Shown here: positions 1-10,525 of the stretch, piece after piece
How the letters are laid out: every line of letters begins with the position of its first letter
Position numbering within the stretch: the stretch's first letter is position 1
Assembly (NCBI RefSeq): GCF_910591885.1
Contig: NC_063277.1
Location: 13,082,001 to 13,146,000, forward strand
DNA: 64,000 bases
Direction of reading: 5' to 3'
DNA from: Bombus terrestris
Taxonomy: Eukaryota; Arthropoda; Insecta; Hymenoptera; Apidae
Notes under the pieces: model-generated
What the model was told of the DNA's origin: nothing
What the model saw: only the letters and a program-made list of their open reading frames with translations
Databases searched by the model: none
Translations under genes and position numbers: made by a program

Positions 1-84
1 GCACGAATTAACGACTCGATACTCGTCTAGCAGCTTCCTCGACATTTGAGAGCGAAGTGACGATGAGAAAATCCACAGGGCGGT

Positions 85-93
85 CTTTATATA
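85..93 (-). promoter_or_regulatory. TATA box of a gene running off the left edge
   Basis: The minus strand reads TATATAAAG here. About 30 nt downstream is an initiator-like TCATC. The same arrangement precedes the secreted-protein genes further right, so this may be the promoter of another member whose body lies left of the window. No coding exon with a signal peptide can be seen in the remaining 60 bases, so the gene itself is inferred only. Confidence 0.35.
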
Positions 94-709
94 GTAACCG
101 CGAGTCTTGGGATGCCCCGAGTTGACGTAGAGGTACCAAACAGGTACTCTTCACGAGGAACGAGCGAATCTCATTAGCACGGACAGGCCTTCATTGTGTG
201 AACGCTTTGGACACGATATAACGTGTTACCAAGAAGATGACTATCTCGATTTAACCAGACAAACGACCACGAACGATGATCAGACGATATTTGCACCCCT
301 ACTTTTTGCTATCAATTCGAACTCTATTATATAGCAGACTTAGCGGCATCGTTTTTTACGGTCAGATGCTCTTTTTTTCTGTTTTTGTTTGCTTCTCTTT
401 CGACGCTTGTCCGATCCTTCGATCGTTTCCGCTAGGACACGCGCGTGGGCCTTGCTGTCATTTGGTGTTTCTTGTTCCGTATCTAAAAGGAAGCGAAGGA
501 CTTAGACTCAATTTCAGGAGAATGTTATTTCTCTATCCGTATCGAGAAGAAGATAGAGGATTTCGGCTCGATTCTGGTTGGCCAAACCCAATATGTATCG
601 TTCGTTTTCTATTTTCTATTTTCATTCGCAGCAGAGAAAAAACGATAGATTTGGACTGGATCTTTATTTAAACGAATACGGCTTGTTTCGTTGTATTCTC
701 GCTATCTGT

Positions 710-914
710 TAGGTTGTCCGGAAAGTTTCTTTTGTTTTATGAGGAAATAATAGACGTACAACGTTTTATATTATTTTATAGAATCACATTCGATCCATTT
801 TATTCTGTTGAGATAAATACCGCGACATTTCACAGACTTGGTTTCGCTTTTGTATGAAGTTGTGCTGTTGTAAAAAACAGGTTTGCGAAAGAAAGACACT
901 TTTCGGGCAACCTA
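710..914. mobile_element. Mariner-type MITE
   Basis: A short non-autonomous element of about 200 bp. It begins TA-GGTTGTCCGGAAAGTTTC and ends with the near-perfect inverted copy GACACTTTTCGGGCAACC-TA. The 18-bp terminal inverted repeats differ at three positions, and the flanking TA dinucleotides fit a mariner/Tc1 target-site duplication. There is no transposase frame inside, so it would depend on a transposase supplied elsewhere. Confidence 0.8.
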
Positions 915-3653
915 ATACTTTTATTTTCGATATGTGTCGGAGAGGACGTGGAATATCTTTTGTATCCTGTTTTATTTAAATTTGCTATGTTCTATTCGTT
1001 ATCCGTAGCCTGTTATGTTAACTGTGTAAGTCGGCATTTCATTTGCGATCGAATTCCTGATTTGAAACGTCAACACATGTATCATGTATAATTTTCTGGA
1101 TGAAATCTTCTTTTCGCTTTAGATGCGACGTTGTTCGAAACTTCGAGTTTAATAATATTTTTCGTACGTGTTGGAAAATTTCCTCTGGAAATTATCTTAA
1201 TGATCGTAATTTCATTACGCGTAGAAAAATTTCACGCGGGTTGTTTGTTAATTAAGGCCTGCAACTACCTGGGATTCCCCGTGAGGGACGTTTCTTCGTG
1301 TCATCGCCGTCCTTCTTCTATCTTATCGGGCAAAATAATTTTCCATTGCCCGTAAAAATGACCATCGACTCGTTCAAGTTTTCCTAAAACCATTATATCG
1401 GAAGAATATTCAAAGATCCAACATACGCGCGATATAAATTTTACAGAACATTGACCTATGCGTGATTGAAACGTCAGTGGAAAAATAAAAGATAGACGAA
1501 GGATGAAATACAAGGTGATAATCATACGTCAATTACAATGTGAACGTTCGTGGAAATTGCACAAACTCGTTTGGTCGGTGGACCTTCGTACGCTAAAATG
1601 CTTTGGAAGGTCGACACTTGTAATGTTCGTTGTTCTTTAATTTGTAAGAAATTTAGAACATGCTTGCAGTCAGGATGAAAAAGGGCTATTAGCATTCACT
1701 GTTGTTTCGATTGTTGTCTATAGACTATTGAAAATATTTAACATGAAAAACTAGAAAACATCATAGTGTTCGTAGTATGCTTAAATGTCAACCACAAAGA
1801 GCAAGTGGAACTTTTTTATTTAAACAATCGTTTAATCTTTATATTCCCAGTTTTCGGTTTGCTCGTCTGGAATGTATACAAAAAAGTAATTGAAGCAGAA
1901 AATAACGACTTTATTTTACATATACAATCAAGGAATCGAGCAGAATCATCGTAACGCGGAAGGATTTCTTCACAATTATATATGGACAGTCACGGACAAA
2001 CCTTAAATTTCAAGTTTATTCGTCAACGTAGGCGACAGAATGGTTTCTCACGTCGTTCACGTTTTAACGAAGAACAACAGGGAATTTTGAAATCGCGAAG
2101 CAAAAAGGTTTCACGATCAGGACCAGCTCCACCGTTCGATGAATCAGACGAATGTTTTTGTGTAGGAATCCTATGGTGACTAATTGCCTATTACACGTAT
2201 ACACACATAGTACACGTGTATAATCCCAAGGTTTCGAGCAGAGTACGACGATTTCCGTGTGACCATCTAACTCGTCTATTTAGCGAACCAATTCGACCGC
2301 GATCATCGTGTCGTGTTTCCTCGCGTTTGTATTGTCTGCATCGTCATTCTGGCCTTTCCTTTTCCAGTCACGTAAAATCTAACGGAATTACTCCAATGGC
2401 AAAACCGAATAGTTCGCCCGCTATTTAAATATTCCAGCGTTTTGCTTCCAAAGTCTATTTGGCTTAGCTCGCTCCGCTCTCTAATGCTCTTAGCTCGTCG
2501 AGTTCTTAGAAAAATTGTAAATAGATCGAGTTATATTCCATTTGGCTCAAGTTTGCATTACAATACGGAACTTCTTCGATATTCAACGATTTCTTGAAAG
2601 CGACTTGCGCAAGTCGTTAATTGCATGCTTGAAAATTGAAAATTGCTCGTAAACTTGCAATACAGATACGGATTAATGTCTGCTGGGAAAAGTAAATCTA
2701 TATAACGACGAGCTAGAGAGTCATTAAGGTAGTTCATAGAAGTGATTAAAGGGCGTATTCGTGATTCATGTACATGTAATAGTTGTTGTCGTGTTTCTGT
2801 CGATGGACAGGTCAATGTTTAATGAGATTGCAGCAACTATTATTCGATCATACGAGATATATATTTCCTTAACGAGGAACCAGAGATTGAAAGTTGGGAA
2901 CGACTTGTGGTTTTATTGAAAATTCCAGACTCGTGTTCGTTTTGAAAATAGCTTTATTTCGATGGCATCTCAGGCATCGTTTACGAAAGACAATTTTCTC
3001 AGGTCGAAGCAGTTCAATGAGTAACAATGTACGGTACTGGAATAATGAATTTCTTCACGCTAAATTCTCAAGCTATCGTTAACTAGTAATTTCTTATACA
3101 CTTTACGAACTATACTACATGTATGATTACCTTCGATCGATTACGGCTTCAAGGTAGTCGAACGATCATGCAAACCCTTGTCTCTCCGAATGATACGACG
3201 TAATATTGCACTAGTCCGTTCGATCACTGCGAGATCGACGCTACGTTCTACGTTATTTTCTTACATACTATTCATTTCTAATTTAAAGATACAAGCTAAA
3301 GTACGATACTAATTTTAGAAGGAAAAGATATAATTTTGTAGGCCATCGGTGAAGGGTTGGCATAGCTTGTTCGTCGACGTACCATTCGATGAAATTCTCG
3401 CATTAGGAGTAACAGTGGCATTGGCAGGAATAATTCGATTCGTTCGGCGGTTAAATCTGAAGAGAGTGCCCACTCGAAGAAACACGATCCTCGATTGCTT
3501 CTTCAGGGCCATGCTGGAGAATAGAAAAGTGGAGCACAGTCGAAACTCTGTCCTGTCTGCATATTAATGTCCAATGGAATATTGATCTTAACGGTATCGA
3601 GAAGCGAACGGCTCGATCATCGATCTATAGCGCCCGATAGATTAGTCGGGGAT
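915..3653. other. Non-coding stretch downstream of the acidic secreted gene
   Basis: AT-rich sequence with only short, composition-driven open frames on both strands. None shows a signal peptide, a recognisable domain or a consistent pair of splice sites. It lies 3' of the gene ending at 3,654 and probably holds its 3' UTR. I found no clear AATAAA close to that stop. Confidence 0.5.
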
Positions 3654-6112
3654 TTACTCCTCGGATGGCGGAGGACGCCGCTTTTTCCTGTAGAAATCGT
3701 TCGGTGAAACGCATCATGAAGTGAAACCCGATATATCACGATATTGAATGTAATAATATTCGAACAATAACGAATAATAACATTTTACACAATATACAAT
3801 TAATAAGATTAAGCAATTATGAAATAATCGAAAAATATTAAACAATAATCGAGATTATTCTTTTCTCTTAGAGATATCAAATTTTTTTAATTATTGACGT
3901 CTTACGTTTTTTTATTAATAAAATTTCATTGAAAAACTTACCCATTAGGGGATCCACCGTAAGCAGTTGCTACCGAACTCGCGACACCACCTTTTCCAGT
4001 AGAGTAACTGTTAGCAATGGCGGTCACGGCGCCAGGGGGAGATCCTTCGGAGGATCCAGCTCGAGAAGACCCACCAGGGAAGCTGAACACCATGGGGAAG
4101 AAGTTGTTCAGGTTCGGGTAGTTTTGTCGGCGACGATTGCCCTTGAAGGGAACGAAAGGAACGGACAGTTCATCGTCGTCATCGTCGTCTTCTTCCTCGT
4201 CATCGTCCACAACGACGACAGGGGTCTTCTTGTTCTTTTTTCCATGCTGAGCCTTCGGACGATTCGGCACTACTTCTGTGCTCGTGTAGACCGGCTCTGC
4301 GGCTGGAGTTACCGGGGCCGCCTCGGTGGTGAACGCGGGAATCGATTCCGGTTGCTCCTGTAGCAAGGAATGTTTATCGAAATTCAGAATTTTCTCATTT
4401 CTTACTCTTCCTTAGACACCTCTGTTGGATATTCTCTCTGTCAAGAAATATAAAAATTCTCTCTCTTTCTTTTATTAGGGGGTACTGTTACTTTCGGATC
4501 ATCGAAGATATTTTTCTGAAGGTCAATGTCGGTATAACCAAAAGCGATAATTTACCGCATCTTATTAACTCTAGTCATAATTAATAAGTATGTAACAGTG
4601 GAAATCGGTTTATCCCTTCTTTTTCTATGCGTAGAAAATAGAACCACACGGGAACGCACTCGTTGACGGAAGTATCTCCGCAATTAAACGAAAGATTTTG
4701 TTTTATCGAAACAGGATACGTTGTTTAACAGAATTTAGTAAGATGGTGAACTTATCAAGAGAAAAAAAGATTTTATCAAGAATTTACTTCCCGTGTATAT
4801 TTAACGATTCCATGTTTAATATTTAACGCAAGTAGTTACTGAAGTGAAATACCCTAACTTCTCACCATCCGCATATTAACTTTAAGGCCGGTTTCACACA
4901 GAGATACGCGTATCGTAATACACGTATCGCGATACGTGTATTGCCAGCTGCGTACCATGCGAATGTCGCCATTTGTATTAATGTTTCGTCTGTCGTCTTC
5001 GTACGTAAGAAAAATATCCTTGCCAGGATACGCGAAACGAGTATCGCGATATCCGTGCGAAGTTGGTTTAATTGTTCCAATTATAGCAAATTCCGGATCT
5101 ATGAAACAGTCATAGTACCTGGGCAGGCAGAGCAGCATGCTGTTTGTGATGTTGCTGTTCGTCCTCCTGCTGATGTTGGTCCTCTTGAGGATGATTTACC
5201 TCATCCTGCGGAACGTTTCCTTCCTGTGGACGATGCTCCTCAGGCGGATACTCTTCTTCCTGTTGTACTTGAGTTTGTTCGTCGTCGCTATAAGAATCAG
5301 CAGCCTCAGGTGCTGCTTGAGCCTCAGCGCTCGACACTTCCGTTTCCTCGATCGGTTCCGGGCCGTTCTTCAAATGCGGCGGCTGCATGCCAGTGAAAAA
5401 TGCTTCGCCACTCACGGCGTTTCCTTGGGCGAACACACCAGTCGCCTGGCCACCGTGACTCGAACGTCGCACGGGTCTGTAGTATCCGGTGAACATCATC
5501 GCTCTATGGGGATATGGATGCGCGGCTGTCCTCTTCTCTCGCAGGAAAACTATAGGGTTCCCGTAAGGATCTAACATCACTGAAACTTTAGGAAAAGACA
5601 CAGATAAAGATTGGACGGTAGAAATAGAAAGAATTTTGCTTTGGAAAACAGAGTGGAGGAAGCTTCTTTCTATCGTAACGAAAAGGTGGAAGGAAAGGGC
5701 CAATTTGATGTTTCGTTCGAAGATTCATAGTCATCGTGAATCCCAGAATGACTGTAGAGGACGTTTGAAATCAGATAGTGAGAATGGGGAGATTTAGCTT
5801 TGGAAAAAGAAACGGAGGAAATTTTTTGCTACTGTAATTAAAGAGCGAATTCTGTATTTCGCCCAGGAATTGATGGACGTCGCGTATCCTTCTGGTAGGA
5901 AATATAGGAGGACTGTTTTAATTCACAGTCTCAACGTATCGTTCGGAGAACTTTTGCAGAAGACGGTTTGTGACACGATGAAAGACTGATTTAACTCTCG
6001 AAAGAAGACTATGGGCGTTTTACTTACCAGGTTCAGCAGGAATAGCCCTGGACTCCGTTACCGCGATCGTCGTCGCCACGACGAGGAGGACGAAGCTGAT
6101 CCACTGCGCCAT
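3654..6112 (-). CDS. Secreted acidic protein, 331 aa, unknown function
   Basis: Four exons: 6028-6112, 5119-5579, 3942-4357 and 3654-3687. Phases 1, 0 and 2 agree and give 331 residues. Exon 1 encodes a signal peptide (MAQWISFVLLVVATTIAV, then TESRA). The mature part starts with a basic Tyr/His/Arg region (FLREKR, YYRPVRRS) and a GNAVSGEAFFTG stretch. A long Gln/Glu/His/Pro-rich tract follows, then a run of Asp/Glu, an Arg-rich GNRRRQNYP, an Ala/Ser/Gly segment (AIANSYSTGKGGVASS) and a short basic tail KKRRPPPSEE. I do not recognise a named family. The Ala/Ser/Gly segment recalls uncharacterised secreted arthropod proteins, from memory only. An extracellular-matrix, cuticle or silk-associated role is inference. 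The TATA box at 6,294 supports the start. Confidence 0.75.
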
Positions 6113-6293
6113 CCTCGGGAACCAAATCGTATCGACACGAACTTAGAACAGACGCGAGATCTCCAGCAACGATGATCAGGATTTCGTTGGAACACCACAA
6201 GCTGACAAGCACTGTGCACCTGTCTGGTGGACGGGGGTCTAGCTGGTTCGCGAACTTTTTGCACGATGCTGGCTATTCTCGAATCCGCAATTG

Positions 6294-6301
6294 CTTTTAT
6301 A
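6294..6301 (-). promoter_or_regulatory. TATA box of the acidic secreted gene
   Basis: The minus strand reads TATAAAAG, with a plausible start site about 31 nt downstream in CCAGCAT. This gives a 5' UTR of roughly 155 nt before the ATG at 6,112. Confidence 0.6.
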
Positions 6302-8261
6302 CCAAGAGCTATGATCACGCGGGGGATGGGATGGGCAAACGACGACGCGGGCCATGGGATGGATCGGTCGGATCCATGCACGAGAACGGGGATACGGGAC
6401 CCTCTGCAGCCCCCACCATCGATCGTCAGGTGGTTGCCTCGTACCCAACAGGATCGTCGTAACGCAAACGTGCGCATCGTTCAACGATACGTGATCGTCA
6501 TCCGAGATCGGTTTCGAACTTGAATCGAACGCATTAATTGCGATCTCTGTAGATCTCTGGTTGAATTCGTCTGATCAAGTTACACAACTGTTACTGCTGT
6601 CGATAAGAGATACGTTGGGAAGCTTTGCGATTCTTTGGTTGCAAAGTGAAAAGACAGAGAATGCATCTGTCACGAACGATGGAAATATCGGTAGAAGGAG
6701 CACGGAACTCCGAAAGGATGCGATATGATTTTGAATTTGAACGCCAAGGTTGAAAGATAGGACGTAAATTTACAAAGATCCCTCTTTGAAGAAAGTAGCA
6801 TGAGATTATCAATGAGATCACCGATCGATGGACGATATAGGAGACTTGGCGGTGTTTCTTTCACGATGACTACTTTTTCCAGGACTCGGTTCTCGTGACT
6901 CAAGCAGATCAGAACCCGATAAAAGGATCTAACGACGGAATAACGCGAGGTTCATACATTTTCAATCGTTCTATAAATACGCGCGATCCAAGGAACGAGC
7001 CAGGACGATGCTTTCCGCTGATTCTTTAACCGTGGTCGTACCTTCACGGGAATTCGCGTTTCCAGAATTTCCATTCCCTTCCCTCGATCGTCTTCGCCTT
7101 TTTTCTTTTTTTTTATTCCGCGACCCCCTTCTTCCACGAACGACGCCCTCGAGACATTTCATCCTGGACTCGTTAATCCTTTCGGACGTTCGACGAAGAT
7201 TCGAGATCGATATTATTGCGTCGCGCCTGTAGCAGAGAAGATAAACGAGCAGACCACGTTCACCCATTACTTTTTCGTGCATCAAATTAATATACGTCGT
7301 ATCTCGGATACATCTCAGTCACGCGTTAACCACGCACGAGGACAGATTATTTTCGAGCGATCGTTCGGCTATTTTGGTCGATCGAAGGTTACGGAAGCTG
7401 ATTGCAACGGATCCGGCGTCACCCGGTACGGTTAATGACGTCTGTTTTGACGTAACCTTTTAATATTAATATTATGTCAGTCATACTCGGTGGAATAGTG
7501 GCGGGTAGGGGTATGACTTGGTCAGAGGCGACGATAATTCTCGGGGATGATCAAAAGTCCGTAAGAGTCCAATGGCGGTGGCCGCGACGCTCGTGCTCTG
7601 AATTTCAAGCGAATTCAGACAGATCCGCCTTCACGTGTCACTGTCCCTTCCTCCACCGTGGCTCCCTTCTCTCTTTCTCTTTTTACCCGTTCTCCGTTCG
7701 GCATCGAACCGCCGCGAAGAGCAACGGAATTACGATCGACTCCGCTAGTCTTCTGCAGAAGCCCTCCAGCCTCGTTCGAGACCCCTTTTAACAGTATTTC
7801 TCCTCCGTTCGGGGTACATTATTCATCCCGCGCCTCTTCGTTCCTGTTTTTCCTCTCCTGCGAGACACGATACTCGCCCCGGTTTGCCGGTCCAAGCTAT
7901 TGTTTCTTTACTGGATGATCTTTCCGTTGGATTCTACGCAGCCTGAACGATCGGCGCGCCTATGAATCGTCGTAGCAGAGGGCCATCAACGAGGCTAATT
8001 TCCGTTTTGGCAGATCGATCGATCGTCCCGTCGGTGTACCGCTATTAGGCGGTCAATACTTCACGATGTTTTACCATTTCATGAATCAAGCTCCAAACGC
8101 ACCGTTTTCCAAGTCACGCATATCGTATTTTCGAGCGTGACCAGGCGACGCAAAGCGGCACGTCCACTTCTGATAGAAAGAACGACCGTTCCGCACGGAT
8201 GCAGCTGGATTCGCGATGCTTGACAAAAATTTACATTTCGTCGGTTGCTCTTAAACTCGCC

Positions 8262-8309
8262 ATTTTTTTCTTTCTTTCTTTCTTTCTTTCCTTTTTTTTT
8301 TTTTTTTTT
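8262..8309. repeat. (TTTC)n and poly-T microsatellite
   Basis: About six TTTC units run straight into a tract of about 19 T residues, inside non-coding DNA. Confidence 0.85.
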
Positions 8310-9446
8310 GCTGTTTTTTGTTGGCCGAGCCTGGCCGTTTCTCACGGACTCGCATCAACATGAGTTTCTTCCTCGAGGGAAACGAATCTTTTTCTTTTCG
8401 CTTGCTTCAGATGGTTTTGTGATCCATAAACTCTTCGATGGTTTTTTCTTTGATGGGAAAGTATAACGTCGAGTTATCATAGGCCAAGTGAACGTTTAAT
8501 AACGTTTGCTACGGTAATCGGCCACATTGGACAGCTCTCATAGTGGAACGGTCTTGTTCGACTATTTCTAGGATAAGGATCTTAGTTCGTCGACCTCGTA
8601 AAACGATCCTATTTCACGAATCGTGTTCCTCGACTTGGTCGCAGAAATCAGAACACTGTTCCGCGTTAAAATTCACGGCGCACGTTCGTTCGCCAGACCT
8701 ATTGTTACCTAGATACAAACGTGATTGAGCAGAATGGTCACGTGTGTCCGTCGATCCATTTCTGGCTAGCAACAATAAAACCTTTTCCTGTAATCTGCCA
8801 ACTAATTATCGAGCTTCGGTAATCTGTTGTATCGGAACGAGCTTGAAATCGCACATCGAAATTTCAATGCAGGATTAAATGAAATCCGATGCTTTATTTA
8901 TCATTTAGTTTCTCTCTAAATCCAGCAAGCAGAAGATATTTACGCGTAACATTTACAACGTTTGCTATTTTGGCTAAAATCGGAACTGTACCTTCTCATG
9001 GAAAAATCGTTCAGAACGTATGAAAATTTTATCGATCTTCCCTCCAGTTAAATATCGAACATTCGATCAACCTTTGGGAGTTCGCTTACGACCACAATTT
9101 TATGAGACAGTCGGAAAACATAGTAAAGTATGGCTGGCGATTCGAGGTTGGTCTTACATCGGCAAATAGGACTATCGATGTTCGTCGTATCAACGAGGAT
9201 TCCTATCAGCGAGAGTATCGAGCAAAACTTGTAAACAATCGTCGAATCGTTGTACGTCATCCGGTTGCGAGGATCTGCTCGCGAGTAAATCGCATGTAAA
9301 CCGATGATGCAAGTCCCATAATAATGAAATTCAACGTCCGTCCGTCCATCCGTCCGTTTACTGCGTCAGTCTTTAGAGCCATTCGTCTTCAGGAATCTCT
9401 TTGTTTCGCTGTTTCCCATTGTTTTCCATCGTTTTCCGCGTGTACC

Positions 9447-9816
9447 TTAACCAGTTAGCTGTTTTTGACGAGTATACTCGTCGCGAAGAAGTGGCAATAT
9501 CTCGTGTTACTGTTGGTAATAAAATAAAAAAATAAAACAGTCATTTCGTTACAACTTCATTTTATATTATAACAGCCACACGTACTCTATGTTTGACGAG
9601 TATACTCGTCGCGAAGAAGTGGCAATATCTCGTGTTACGACAAGCTCTTGTCGGTAATAAAATAAAAAAATAAAACAGTCATTTCGTTACAACTTCATTC
9701 TATATTACAACAGCCACACGTACTCTGTGTTTGACGAGTATACTCGTCATCGCTTACTTTTGCGACACATTTTAGCTACACACTTTTTAAAGAGGTCGCA
9801 ACGGCTAACTGTTTAA
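9447..9816. mobile_element. TTAA-type (piggyBac-like) MITE with internal duplication
   Basis: TTAA flanks both ends. The left end reads TTAA-CCAGTTAGCTGTT. The right end read on the other strand is TTAA-ACAGTTAGCCGTT, so the 13-bp inverted repeats differ at two positions. TTAA target duplication is the hallmark of piggyBac transposons. Inside, a unit starting with the palindrome GACGAGTATACTCGTC occurs at 9,467, 9,595 and 9,733 (spacing 128 and 138 bp). The extra length of the second unit comes from an inserted inverted repeat GACAAG-CT-CTTGTC. There is no transposase frame. Confidence 0.7.
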
Positions 9817-10504
9817 CTGCGCCGTATCTCGCCGATGGCCGAGTCTAGGGTCACGAACGCATGTCCGTTTCTCTTATCGAAGAACGATTGCTCTTAGAGA
9901 AAAACATACGAATGCCATAAATTAAACCTAAATTTCAATGCTAGCGGATAATTATAATGTAAATAGATTCATTTCCATTTTTATGATAACGATGTAGTAC
10001 GGTACTGTTTAAAAGTCATTTGCGATAGTGATCTTATAATAATTCCGAATGATTCTCGAGCGGAACCGGACGATACCGTTTTGCGTTCGGCTAATTAACA
10101 ATTGGCCTCAATTTGGGTCAGAATGGTAATGAACGTGGCGGAAGGTTCCGACGTAAGTCCGCAATATGAATATTCGGTTATTGGTATCAAAGATGACGAA
10201 GCAGAAAAATTGGCAATGGCAGGAAGTTTGCAGGCATTAAAATCGATAGGAAGGACGACTTATTATTAGAACATTGTATGGATAATATAGTTGCATAAAT
10301 CGAACGGTCAATCACGCAAACTCTTGCCATCCATCGATGTCTTCGGTCGTTTGTCCTTTTTGCATAATAAATGTATTCCTTTTTTTTCTTTTAAATATAT
10401 ATATACGTATAAAAGAATAAAGAAGGAATACTATTTCCTATTCTCTGGATTAATATTTTGTATCAATTTACACCATAGAATAAATGCACAAAGGATATAA
10501 CCTA

Positions 10505-10525
10505 GGTACCCCGCTGGGGGTAGCC
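10505..10525. repeat. GC-rich hairpin
   Basis: GGTACCCCGCTGGGGGTAGCC can fold with a six-to-seven bp stem around a short GCT loop. The flanking DNA is very AT-rich, so the hairpin stands out. It could be the end of an unrecognised repeat. Confidence 0.4.

Noticed and set aside
276..671. 131-aa open frame on the plus strand
   Set aside because: Rich in Phe, Leu and Arg from sequence composition, with no domain, no signal peptide pattern and no splice or promoter support.
10134..10194. Short plus-strand exon-like segment ending in a GTAAGT donor
   Set aside because: Only about ten codons with no partner exon on either side; a chance donor.
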